Positions 25,426-35,843 of a DNA stretch of 64,000 bases are shown here, one piece after another (within the stretch, counting starts at the first letter, position 1; each line of letters starts with the position of its first letter). The notes beneath the pieces are model-generated. The model had not been told where the DNA came from. It saw only the letters and a program-made list of their open reading frames with translations, and did not search any database. Location: assembly GCF_042652185.1 (NCBI RefSeq), contig NZ_JBHSIX010000019.1; one strand, 5' to 3'. This DNA is from Actinacidiphila fildesensis (GTDB lineage Bacteria; Actinomycetota; Actinomycetes; Streptomycetales; Streptomycetaceae). The position numbers and the translations under genes were made by a program.

Positions 25426-25770
25426 ATGGCGGCGGACGAGTACCTGAACGACATCGAGCTGGCGGATGCGGTCGAGGCGGTCCGTGAGGGCCTGGCCACC
25501 GCTGCCGCGCGCGGCAGCGGGAAAGCGGTCCGCTTCGAGGTCGGCGACATCCACATGGAGTTCACCGTGGAGATCCGCCGCGACGTGACCGGCAAGGCCG
25601 GCGTCAAGGCCTGGGTCGTGGACGCCGGGGTGGAGGGCACCCGCTCCCGGGGCCGCACCCACACGGTCTCCTTCACCCTCAAGCCGAAGAACGCCGCCAC
25701 CGGCGGCCATCTCGACATCCACATGGACGACGAGGGCGACAGCAGCCACTTCACCGACGCCGGCAGCTGA
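25426..25770 (+). CDS. Trypco2 (trypsin-co-occurring domain 2) protein
   Basis: The 114-residue single-domain protein has an N-terminal helix (IELADAVEAVREGLATAA), then beta strands (KAVRFEVGDIHMEFTVEIRRD, AGVKAWVVDAG, HTVSFTLKPK) and an acidic tail. This matches the small Trypco2 domain described beside trypsin-like and STAND NTPase genes in predicted bacterial conflict systems. It lies five bases before the trypsin-NACHT gene, so the two are co-translated. A role as inhibitor, substrate or adaptor of that protease is inference. The ATG at 25426 starts the coding signal; upstream frame is non-coding. Confidence 0.8.
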   Translation: MAADEYLNDIELADAVEAVREGLATAAARGSGKAVRFEVGDIHMEFTVEIRRDVTGKAGVKAWVVDAGVEGTRSRGRTHTVSFTLKPKNAATGGHLDIHMDDEGDSSHFTDAGS

Positions 25771-25775
25771 CCGCC

Positions 25776-28700
25776 GTGGCCGCCGGGCCAGGGGCCGACG
25801 GCCCCCAGCGGAACCGGATCGCGGCGGTCTTCTCGGGCGGTCGGCAGGGCAGCGGCTATCTGCTGAGCCCCCGGCTGGTGCTGACCGCCGCCCACGTCAT
25901 CGGTGACGGCCTGGACATCCGGATCGCCGTACCCGGCGGCCCGGGCGACGTGCGGTGCCGCGTCGTGTGGCAGCCGCACGAGATCGAGCGCGAGATCGAC
26001 GTCGCCCTCATCGAGGCCCCCGTCGACCTGGTGCCGCCCACCGGCCTCGTCCAGCTGGGCGAGGTGGACTCCCTCTCCCCGATCCGTGACTGCCAGGCGA
26101 TCGGTTTCCCGTACGTCCAGCGCGGCGGCCCGGAAGGGAAGTCCCTCGACAGCGAGCAGGTGACCGGCACCCTCAAACCCGGCTCCGGGATGCTCAAGCG
26201 CCAGTACGTCCTGGACAGCGACCACGCCCCGCCCTCCGCACGACAGGACGGCGGGTCGGCGTGGGCCGGGATGTCCGGCGCGGCCGTCTTCTGCGGCGCC
26301 CTGCTGATGGCCGTGGTCTGCGGCGACCCACGCGGCTGGCCGCACAGCCGGCTCATCACCGTCCCCGTCGCCGAGCTCGTGCGACACCGGGGTTTCATGG
26401 GCGCGCTCGATGCCGCCGGCTGCGCCTACACGTTCATCACCCGGCCGGTCGACCCGGACGCGGCGTTCACGTCCCGCTACGCGGCGTACATCGCCAAGCG
26501 GCACTCCACCCTCACCATCTTCGGGATCGACCTCAGCGACCGCTCCCGGGCCGTCTGGCCGCTCGACGCGGCCTACCTCAGCCTGGAGGTGACCGAACCC
26601 GACCGCGGCGCACCGGGGAGCCCGCTGCCGGGCGGCGGGGGGTCGGTGCGCGCGGAGCAGACCTTCGCCGGGCGTGAGCGCGTCCTGCTGCGCGGTCTCG
26701 CCGGATCCGGGAAGACCACGCTGGTGCAGTGGCTGGCGGTGTCCGCCGCCGGGCAGGACCAGGACGCCGGGGATCACCATCTGCGGGACCGCGTCCCGTT
26801 CGTCCTGCCGCTGCGCACCCTCATCCGCCATGGCGAGCTGCCGCTCCCCGCCGACTTCCTCCGCTCCGCGAACGTCCCATTGACCGCGCCGGACGGCTGG
26901 ACCGAGCGGATCCTCCAGGCGGGCCGGGGTCTGCTGCTCGTCGACGGGCTGGACGAGATCGGTGAGCGGGAACGCGACCGCGTCCGCGACTGGCTGCGTG
27001 ATCTGCTGATCGCCTTCCCCGGCAACCTGTGGCTCGTCACCTCGCGCCCTTCCGCGGTCTCGGACGCGTGGCTCGCGGGCGAGGCCTTCGCCGAGCTGGC
27101 GCTCTCCCCCATGGGCCGTGACGACGTCGGCGCGTTCATCACCCGCTGGCACGACGCCGCCCGCGCGACGGACGCCGACGCCGAGGAGACCGCCAGGACC
27201 GACGGCTACCAGCGCTCCCTGCTCGACGCCGTCCGCACCCAGCAGGACCTCGCCCGCCTCGCCACCAACCCCCTGATGTGCGGACTGATCTGCGCCCTGC
27301 ACCGCGACCGCCGCGGCTATCTGCCGCACAGCCGCAAGCAGCTGTACGACGCCGCGATGTCCATGCTGCTGGGCCGCCGCGACCTGGAACGCGACATCGA
27401 CGTACGGCTCACCGAGGAACCCCAGATCCAGCTCCTCCAGAAGCTGGCCTACTGGATGATCCGCAACGGCCAGGTCGAGATGGACCAGACCGACGCGGAG
27501 GAGCTCATCGCGGCAGCGCTCCCCGCGATGCCCGCGGTGGCCGCGATGGGGGACGCGTCGCAGGTCTTCCAGCACCTGCTGCTCCGCAGCGGACTGCTGC
27601 GCGAGCCCGCGGAAGGCACCGTCGACTTCATCCACCGCACCTTCCAGGACTATCTGGGCGCGAAGGCGGCCGTGGAGGAGCGCGACTTCGCGTTCCTCGT
27701 CCGCAACGCCCACGACGACCAGTGGGAGGACGTCCTGCGGATGGCGGTGGCCCACGCCCGCCCGGACGAGCGCGCCCGGCTCCTCAACCAGCTCGTCGCC
27801 CGGGGCGACCGCACCAAAAGCCACCGCTCACGGCTCCATCTGCTGGCGATGGCCTGCCTGGAGCAGGCGGTGGAACTGGACGCGGTCGTCCGGACCGCCG
27901 TGGAGGAGCGGGCGGCGGCCCTCATCCCGCCGCGCTCGGACGAGGGCGCCGACGCGCTGGCCGCGGTCGGCCCCGTCGTCCTGGAACTGCTGCCAGGACC
28001 CGCCGGCCTCTCGGTGCAGGAGGCGGCGGCGGTGGTCCGCACCGCCGGGAAACTCGGCACGGATGCGGCCATGGCCTTCATCAGCAGGTTCACCCAGGAC
28101 GAGCGGTCGCAGGTGCAATTCAGCATTGTCGAGGCGTGGGACCACTTCCCCGTCGACGCCTATGCGGAGCAGGTACTCAAGTACTCGCTTCTCAACTCAT
28201 GGGTAACCATCGACAGCGCGGCCAAACTCCGGGCCCTGCCTTCGCTGGCCCACGCCAGGCTCCTCTGGTGTGTGGGAGCGCTGCCTCCTGAAGAGCTATT
28301 GCCGCCGTCCAGAACGGTCCACCTACAACGTCTCAACATCAAGGACAATCCGCTTCTGGACAACCTCGGCCGGGTTTCGGCCGCTCCTGAACTGGAGCTG
28401 TTGGGTATCGCCAACTGTCCGGGCATCACCGACCTCGAGGATCTGAGGGACAACACTTCCCTCGAGTACCTCGACCTCTGGAACTTCACGCGGCCTCTGG
28501 ATCTCCGGGTACTGGAGAGTCTGGAGTCCTTGCGTTCTCTGGGCCTCGCCACACACGTTGAGTGGGCCGATTTCCGCGACGCGCCGGCACTGGAACAGCT
28601 GACTCGTCTTTGGCTGATTCGGAACGCAGACGTCCGAAGCCTGCGCGGAATCGAGAAATGGCGCAGTTTGGGGTGGGTGTCGATCGACTGTCCCGACGAG

Positions 28701-29048
28701 GTGTCCTGTCTATCGGCTCTCGCCGGCCTGCCCGATCTCAGGAAACTGGTGCTCCGGGATGTCCGGCACCACATCACCGAGGCTCTGGTAACCATGCCGG
28801 CTGTCGCGACGCTCCAGCTCGTCGATCCGTCACCCGTCGTCGATCTGGCCTCTCTGGTGCGGCTTCTGCCCGGCCTGGTGGATCTGCGGTTCCTTTACGC
28901 CACCGCCCCGGCCACCACCACGCTCGACCTCACCGCACTCCGGGGCGTCGAAGGAATCCGTCTCACCGTGGAGAACGCGGCCCGGGTCATCGGCGCCGAA
29001 TTGTTCCCGCAGGACCGGCTGCACATCACCCCGCACCGTCGTGACTGA
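25776..29048 (+). CDS. Trypsin-NACHT-LRR protein (bacterial NLR-like STAND NTPase)
   Basis: A 1090-residue protein. An N-terminal trypsin-like protease (about 10-215) has triad candidates His40 (LTAAH), Asp75 (EIDVALIEA) and Ser167 (GMSGAAV). A linker follows, then a NACHT NTPase: Walker A GLAGSGKTT (307-315), Walker B LLLVDGLDE (386-394), sensor LVTSRPS (420-426) and winged helix near NPLMCGLICAL. The C-terminus (about 830-1060) reads as irregular leucine-rich repeats, probably the sensor. The plan matches predicted conflict systems in which ligand binding oligomerises the NACHT and switches on a protease. The gene starts with GTG after the Trypco2 gene. The LRR-coding part has visibly lower GC than the rest. 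Confidence 0.85.
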   Translation: MAAGPGADGPQRNRIAAVFSGGRQGSGYLLSPRLVLTAAHVIGDGLDIRIAVPGGPGDVRCRVVWQPHEIEREIDVALIEAPVDLVPPTGLVQLGEVDSLSPIRDCQAIGFPYVQRGGPEGKSLDSEQVTGTLKPGSGMLKRQYVLDSDHAPPSARQDGGSAWAGMSGAAVFCGALLMAVVCGDPRGWPHSRLITVPVAELVRHRGFMGALDAAGCAYTFITRPVDPDAAFTSRYAAYIAKRHSTLTIFGIDLSDRSRAVWPLDAAYLSLEVTEPDRGAPGSPLPGGGGSVRAEQTFAGRERVLLRGLAGSGKTTLVQWLAVSAAGQDQDAGDHHLRDRVPFVLPLRTLIRHGELPLPADFLRSANVPLTAPDGWTERILQAGRGLLLVDGLDEIGERERDRVRDWLRDLLIAFPGNLWLVTSRPSAVSDAWLAGEAFAELALSPMGRDDVGAFITRWHDAARATDADAEETARTDGYQRSLLDAVRTQQDLARLATNPLMCGLICALHRDRRGYLPHSRKQLYDAAMSMLLGRRDLERDIDVRLTEEPQIQLLQKLAYWMIRNGQVEMDQTDAEELIAAALPAMPAVAAMGDASQVFQHLLLRSGLLREPAEGTVDFIHRTFQDYLGAKAAVEERDFAFLVRNAHDDQWEDVLRMAVAHARPDERARLLNQLVARGDRTKSHRSRLHLLAMACLEQAVELDAVVRTAVEERAAALIPPRSDEGADALAAVGPVVLELLPGPAGLSVQEAAAVVRTAGKLGTDAAMAFISRFTQDERSQVQFSIVEAWDHFPVDAYAEQVLKYSLLNSWVTIDSAAKLRALPSLAHARLLWCVGALPPEELLPPSRTVHLQRLNIKDNPLLDNLGRVSAAPELELLGIANCPGITDLEDLRDNTSLEYLDLWNFTRPLDLRVLESLESLRSLGLATHVEWADFRDAPALEQLTRLWLIRNADVRSLRGIEKWRSLGWVSIDCPDEVSCLSALAGLPDLRKLVLRDVRHHITEALVTMPAVATLQLVDPSPVVDLASLVRLLPGLVDLRFLYATAPATTTLDLTALRGVEGIRLTVENAARVIGAELFPQDRLHITPHRRD

Positions 29049-29070
29049 TCCGCACCCGCCGACCGCGCAA

Positions 29071-29114
29071 ACGGCGCCGGCCCCGAAACCAGAAGGTTTC
29101 GGGGCCGGCGCCGT
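29071..29114. terminator. Bidirectional terminator between the NACHT gene and clpC
   Basis: A perfect 20-bp stem with an AGAA loop (29071-29090 with 29095-29114) lies between two convergent stop codons. Confidence 0.92.
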
Positions 29115-29134
29115 GCAATGCCGAGCAGCAGGCG

Positions 29135-31669
<2,535 letters not shown>

Positions 31670-32098
31670 CGTTAATCGCTCCTCAGAGCGGTCGGGCAGT
31701 TAGGGGGCGGTCCCCTCCCTGTCCTTCCGCATGCTAGTCCCGACAGCGGGGCAGCTCACTTCAACCGTAGACACCCACCTGGGCCCTTTAGTCCCACGCA
31801 GCCGACAACAGCTCCAACCTGATGGTGCGAGACGATGTTCCCGCAGGCCAGGTGAATAGACCTTTATCGAGTACGCCGATGGCGAACGCGCGCCCATCCG
31901 CGGCGGCCGTCGTCCCGTCCCACTAGGACTTTCTTACCCGCCGGCACCGACATTCCATGCCGCGCGGGGCCAACGGGTGCGCTACGGGCGAACAACCTTG
32001 CGCTCATCGGCCGCACACCTGGCACCTTCGGCGGGCACGGAGCGTATCCGGAGCGCCACCGCTCGTAACCCTTGTGCTCCGCGGGAGTTGCATACTGC
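31670..32098. other. 429-bp region between clpC and a divergent gene
   Basis: I find no gene here. It holds the promoter region of clpC (minus strand), including a ClgR-like box at 31871-31887, and the upstream region of the gene at 32099, whose ribosome site GGGAG is at its right end. No hairpin or repeat of note was seen. Confidence 0.5.
31871..31887 (-). promoter_or_regulatory. ClgR-like binding site upstream of clpC
   Basis: On the minus strand the sequence is GTTCGCCATCGGCGTAC. It fits the actinobacterial ClgR consensus (CGC-Y-N-A-N-R-GCG core with A/T-rich flanks) with one mismatch at the centre. ClgR is known to activate clp genes in Streptomyces and corynebacteria. The site lies about 202 bases before the clpC start codon. 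Confidence 0.55.
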
Positions 32099-32680
32099 AT
32101 GGGCTGGTACGAGCACGAGCTGGGTTGGCCGATCGCCGGTACGACGCCTCCGCACCTGGTCACCGGTGCGCGCTTCGACGCGCTGGAGGTTCCCGCCAAG
32201 GTGGGCTTCGCCGCACTGACACGCTTCCCGCGGCCCGGTGAACTGGGGCCCGTCGCGCTGGACGGACGGCGGGTCCTGCTGCTGGTGGCGGCGGGTACGG
32301 CGGAGGAACTGACCGGGCTGCTGGAATGGCTGGAATGGGGCGGAATCCCGCTCGATCTGACCGCCCTGGGTGCGGGCGATCTGATGCGGGCGCCGGCTCA
32401 TCCCGAATGGGGACGCCGGGAGGCCGCCTACGACCGGACGGCGCCGGTCTGGCTGCGGCCTCCCCAACCGGGCTGCGAGGTGGAACCTACGTTGCCCGCG
32501 ATGTGCTTCACGGGCCGCTCCGGTACCGATGGTGTGGGGGGACCCATCGGCCTGGTGGCACTGGTCTCCGCTCTCGCGACGGCCTGCCACCGGGTCCGGC
32601 TGCTGGAGAATCAGCCGTGTTCCTTCTCGTACGCCTCGCGAATGGACGCGGGAACACGGCCGCGGTCATTGACCTCATAG
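32099..32680 (+). CDS. Conserved protein of unknown function (weak prim-pol resemblance)
   Basis: A 193-residue protein beginning MGWYEHELGWPIAG with the conserved-looking GLLEWLEWGGIPLDLTALGAGDLM and VWLRPPQPGCEVEPTLPAM. It recalls the N-terminal part of the Streptomyces proteins annotated as bifunctional DNA primase/polymerase, but I see no catalytic carboxylates, so this is only a family hint. The ATG follows GGGAG. Its last 23 codons run into the convergent lsr2 gene (overlap 32611-32680); the natural end may have been lost and extended. Confidence 0.5.
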   Translation: MGWYEHELGWPIAGTTPPHLVTGARFDALEVPAKVGFAALTRFPRPGELGPVALDGRRVLLLVAAGTAEELTGLLEWLEWGGIPLDLTALGAGDLMRAPAHPEWGRREAAYDRTAPVWLRPPQPGCEVEPTLPAMCFTGRSGTDGVGGPIGLVALVSALATACHRVRLLENQPCSFSYASRMDAGTRPRSLTS

Positions 32681-32949
32681 CCCTTGTCCTTGGCCCACGC
32701 ACGAATCTTCGCGGTGTCCTGGCTCGCCGAACCGCCGCGCACAACCTTGGGACCGCGGCCACGGCCGACCCGTCCACCGGTCCTGCGACCGCTGTCCAGG
32801 TACGGGGTGAGCAGCCCGCGCAGCTTGTCCGCATTGGCAGTGGTGAGGTCGATCTCGTACGTCACTCCATCGAGTGCGAACGTGACGGTCTCATCCGCCT
32901 CGCCGCCGTCGAGGTCGTCAACAAGAAGGACCTGAACCTTCTGTGCCAC
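32611..32949 (-). CDS. lsr2: Nucleoid-associated xenogeneic silencer Lsr2
   Basis: The 112-residue protein has the N-terminal oligomerisation domain (QKVQVLLVDDLDGGEADETVTFALDG) and a C-terminal DNA-binding domain with the AT-hook-like RGR at 96-98 (VNDRGRVPASIREAY). Lsr2 coats AT-rich and foreign DNA and silences it, including cryptic antibiotic clusters in Streptomyces. The GTG start follows AAGGGAAG. The leader and upstream DNA (about 32955-33015) are unusually AT-rich for this genome, which would suit self-binding. Confidence 0.96.
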   Translation of the reverse strand: MAQKVQVLLVDDLDGGEADETVTFALDGVTYEIDLTTANADKLRGLLTPYLDSGRRTGGRVGRGRGPKVVRGGSASQDTAKIRAWAKDKGYEVNDRGRVPASIREAYEKEHG

Positions 32950-33071
32950 CGGCTTCCCTTTCATCGAAAACGGATTAACGGTAAAAGCAAAGCGCCTTTT
33001 ACGGAAAAACACAAACCCCTTGCGCGAAGCTGAGCAAGATGCCCGTGCGCGTACCGGACATACCGGGACCC

Positions 33072-33590
33072 TCAGAGTTGCAGCAGCATGCGGCTGTTGC
33101 CCAAGGTGTTCGGTTTCACTCGCTCGAGGTCGAGGAACTCGGCCACTCCCTCGTCATTGGAACGCAGCAGCTCGCCGAAGACATCACCGTCCACCGGCGT
33201 CTCGCCGATCTCGACGAAGCCGTGCTTCGCGAAGAAGTCGACTTCGAAGGTGAGACAGAAAATCCTGCGGACTCCGAGCCAGCGCGCGGTCTGCAAGAGC
33301 TTGGCCAGGACTTGATGTCCGACGCCCTTCCCACGCTGTCCCGGATGAACCGCCAGCGTGCGGACCTCTGCCAGGTCCTCCCACATCACATGAAGTGCGC
33401 CGCAGGCCACGACGGCGGCGTCCTCGTCGCGTTCGGCGACCCAGAACTCCTGGATGTCCTCATAAAGAGTCACCGTGGGCTTGTCCAGCAGGATGCGGTC
33501 ACGGACATATGAGTCCAGCAGGCTGCGGACAGCCGGCACATCACTGGTCCTGGCCCGGCGGATGGTGACGTCATTTGATACGAGGGGCAT
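33072..33590 (-). CDS. argA: ArgA-type amino-acid N-acetyltransferase (GNAT)
   Basis: The 172-residue GNAT protein has the acetyl-CoA motif RTLAVHPGQRGKGVGHQVLAKLL and the N-terminal IRRARTSDVPAVRSLLDSY. It resembles the short single-domain N-acetylglutamate synthases of actinobacteria (M. tuberculosis ArgA type), which start arginine synthesis from glutamate or glutamine. The name is therefore by resemblance. The ATG has TAGCGT six bases upstream (leaderless type). blaI lies 9 bases upstream of its start. Confidence 0.7.
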   Translation of the reverse strand: MPLVSNDVTIRRARTSDVPAVRSLLDSYVRDRILLDKPTVTLYEDIQEFWVAERDEDAAVVACGALHVMWEDLAEVRTLAVHPGQRGKGVGHQVLAKLLQTARWLGVRRIFCLTFEVDFFAKHGFVEIGETPVDGDVFGELLRSNDEGVAEFLDLERVKPNTLGNSRMLLQL

Positions 33591-33599
33591 GGCCGGACG

Positions 33600-33995
33600 C
33601 TATCGTTCGTCGGGCTCGGGAGGGGCAGAGGGGTCCACGGACTGGACTACGCGCATTGCGTCCCTGAGAGCTTCCCGCTGTTCCGGCGACATCATGCCGA
33701 AGAAGTGCACGAGGGCCGCGGCCGGGTTGTCGCTCGCCGCCCATGCCTCGTTCATCAGTGCGGCCGAGTAAGCAGCTCTTGTGGATACCGCCTCATAGAG
33801 ATAGGCGCGGCCTTCCGCCTCGCGGCGCAGCCAGCCCTTCTGGTGCAGGTTGTCCATTACGGTCATGACCGTCGTGTACGCGATGGAACGGTCCTGCTGC
33901 AGGTCTTCGAGCACTTCGCGAACGGTGACCGGGCGATTCCACTGCCACACCCTGGTCATCACTGCGTCTTCGAGGTCTCCCAATGGACGGGGCAC
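33600..33995 (-). CDS. BlaI/MecI family transcriptional repressor
   Basis: The 131-residue protein has the winged-helix N-terminus of the Penicillinase_R family (LGDLEDAVMTRVWQWNRPVTVREVLEDLQQDRSIAYTTVMTVMDNLHQKGWLRRE) and a short dimerising C-terminus. No BlaR-type membrane protease gene is adjacent, so the inducing path is unclear. The GTG at 33995 has TAGTAT exactly six bases upstream, a leaderless promoter. Autoregulation through ACTAGT in the same stretch is possible. Confidence 0.88.
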   Translation of the reverse strand: MPRPLGDLEDAVMTRVWQWNRPVTVREVLEDLQQDRSIAYTTVMTVMDNLHQKGWLRREAEGRAYLYEAVSTRAAYSAALMNEAWAASDNPAAALVHFFGMMSPEQREALRDAMRVVQSVDPSAPPEPDER

Positions 33996-34034
33996 TCTCG
34001 AATACTAGTGACGATTGCCGGAAATGCCGCTTAT

Positions 34035-34214
34035 TTAGCGAACCTCGTCGGTTCCGGCCTGCTGGACCGCCTCGGCCTTGGCGAACGCGGCGTCGACCGC
34101 CGCGTCCTCCTTGGCCTTGTTGGCCCCGCCCTGGTTCTTGATGATCGTCACGACGAGGCCGATGAAGAAGACCGCCATCACGAACGGCGGCACGAGCGCG
34201 GATACGTAGTCCAT
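34035..34214 (-). CDS. Small single-pass membrane protein (59 aa)
   Basis: A 59-residue frame translates as a membrane segment (YVSALVPPFVMAVFFIGLVVTI), then IKNQGGANKAKED and a helical Ala/Glu tail (AAFAKAEAVQQAG). Hydrophobicity and codon use look coding, and the gene fits the gap between blaI and the next gene on the same strand. The function is unknown. Confidence 0.75.
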   Translation of the reverse strand: MDYVSALVPPFVMAVFFIGLVVTIIKNQGGANKAKEDAAVDAAFAKAEAVQQAGTDEVR

Positions 34215-34228
34215 GCCGTCCAGCGTAG

Positions 34229-34960
34229 TCAGGCCGAGCGGGCTTCCTCGTCCGGGGGCGTGGCGCGGTGGTGTCCCGGCGGGAACACCTCGGCCGGCGT
34301 GGGGACCCGGCGGCCCGGGTCGGGGGCCGCGGGGCCCCTGGACGGCGCCGGGGCCGGAGCGGGCACCTGGGAGGGCCGTGCGGGCTTCTCCCCGGGCTTG
34401 CCCGACGTGTCCGGCCGGTCGGCCGCGGAGCCGAACAGGAGAGCCGGCACGGGCGATTCCGTGCGGCCGCCGGGCAGCGAGAGCAGCCGTCCGCGGTCGG
34501 CGATCGTGGAGCGTCGGCGCGACGTGGGCATATGGGCCTCCAGGCGGGCTCGTAGATCGTTTTCGGCCAGGTCCTCGCAGCGCCGCAGCAACACGGTGCG
34601 GCGGCGGTGCTCGACCGTGCCACAGGGGTGACTGCGCAGCCGCCGCAGCGCCGCGAGGTCGTCGGGGCCCGGCAGGTAGCCGGTGTCAAGGGCGTCCCGC
34701 AGCCGTGCGAGATAACCGGCGGCGCTGCCCGGGAGGGCCTCGCGGTAGCGGGCCAGCTCGGCGAGGAGGAACGTCCGGAGCCGCCCGCCCTCGCTGACCG
34801 CTTCGTCCAGGGCCTCGGCGAGCCGGAGGTACTCCTGGAGGTCGTCGGGGACGGATGTCGTGGTGGCGGGTCGGAGGGCCGCTGCGAGGGCGCGCCGGAA
34901 CACACGCAGTTCGTCCGCGCTGAACGCCATGCCGCCCCGGGACCCGTGTGGCGTGGGCAT
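34229..34960 (-). CDS. Conserved protein with disordered C-terminus, function unknown
   Basis: The 243-residue protein has an alpha-helical N-terminal 150 residues (SADELRVFRRALAAALRP, LQEYLRLAEALDEAVSEG, LLAELARYREALPG, LRRCEDLAENDLRARLEAHMP) and a Pro/Ala/Gly-rich tail. I do not recognise a family. The ATG at 34960 is supported by TAAAGT six bases upstream (leaderless type); ATG 34930 is the alternative. The start faces the end of coaX. Confidence 0.6.
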   Translation of the reverse strand: MPTPHGSRGGMAFSADELRVFRRALAAALRPATTTSVPDDLQEYLRLAEALDEAVSEGGRLRTFLLAELARYREALPGSAAGYLARLRDALDTGYLPGPDDLAALRRLRSHPCGTVEHRRRTVLLRRCEDLAENDLRARLEAHMPTSRRRSTIADRGRLLSLPGGRTESPVPALLFGSAADRPDTSGKPGEKPARPSQVPAPAPAPSRGPAAPDPGRRVPTPAEVFPPGHHRATPPDEEARSA

Positions 34961-35038
34961 GAGACGACTTTAAGTGCTAAACGGACAAAATTCCCGTAAC
35001 GACATGGCTGGATCTGGGGACACCGACCAACCGGGGGA

Positions 35039-35836
35039 CTAACTCGTCGAGACGTTCCGCTCGTAGACCAGGCGCAGCCCGATCAGCGTCAGCCACGGCT
35101 CGTGCACATCGATGATCGACGCCTCGCCGAGGACGAGCGGCGCGAGACCGCCGGTGGCGATCACCGTGACGTCGTCCGGGTCGTCGGCGAGTTCCCGGGC
35201 CATCCGCTCCGCGACACCGTCGACCTGGCCGGCGAAGCCGTACAGGATGCCGGACTGCATCGCCTCGATGGTGTTCTTGCCGATGACGCTGCGCGGGCGC
35301 GCCAGCTCGATCTTGCGCAGCTGCGCGCCGCGCACCCCGAGGGCGTCCACCGAGATCTCGATGCCCGGGGCGATGGCGCCGCCCATGTACTCACCGCGCA
35401 CGGAGACCGCGTCGAAGGTCGTCGCCGTACCGAAGTCCACGACGATGCACGGGCCGTTGTACAGGTGCATGGCCGCGAGGGAGTTGACGATCCGGTCGGA
35501 GCCGACCTCCTTCGGGTGGTCCACCAGGATCGGCACACCCGTCTTGATGCCCGGCTCGACGAGGACCGACGGGACGTCCCCGTAGTAACGCCGGGTGACC
35601 TCCCGCAGCTCGTGCAGGACCGCCGGCACCGTCGAGCAGATCGCGATGCCGTCGATGCCGTCACCCAGCTCCATGCCCAGCAGCGGGTGCATGCCCATCA
35701 GGCCCTGCAGCAGGACCGCCCACTCGTCGGCGGTACGGCGCGAGTCGGTGGAGATCCGCCAGTGCTCGACGATCTCCTCCGCGTCGAAGAGGCCCAGGAC
35801 GGTGTGCGTGTTGCCGACGTCGATGGTGAGGAGCAT
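35039..35836 (-). CDS. coaX: Type III pantothenate kinase
   Basis: The 265-residue kinase carries out the first step of CoA synthesis from pantothenate. It has the ASKHA phosphate-1 motif TIDVGNTHTVLGLF, the central CIVVDFGTATTFD motif and the type III segment GAIAPGIEIS. It is the last gene of the DUF2520-panC-nadB-nadC-coaX operon, seven bases after nadC, so pantothenate supply and use are co-expressed. Confidence 0.95.
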   Translation of the reverse strand: MLLTIDVGNTHTVLGLFDAEEIVEHWRISTDSRRTADEWAVLLQGLMGMHPLLGMELGDGIDGIAICSTVPAVLHELREVTRRYYGDVPSVLVEPGIKTGVPILVDHPKEVGSDRIVNSLAAMHLYNGPCIVVDFGTATTFDAVSVRGEYMGGAIAPGIEISVDALGVRGAQLRKIELARPRSVIGKNTIEAMQSGILYGFAGQVDGVAERMARELADDPDDVTVIATGGLAPLVLGEASIIDVHEPWLTLIGLRLVYERNVSTS

Positions 35837-35843
35837 GCGGGTC

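Noticed and set aside
25389..27824. An 811-codon minus-strand frame opposite the Trypco2-NACHT genes
   Set aside because: Clear domains (trypsin triad, NACHT motifs, Trypco2) are on the plus strand; the antisense product has no recognisable fold.
34002..34011. ACTAGT-containing site before blaI as a BlaI operator
   Set aside because: The same bases are better explained as the -10 box TAGTAT of a leaderless promoter; no second dyad is present. Autoregulation remains possible.
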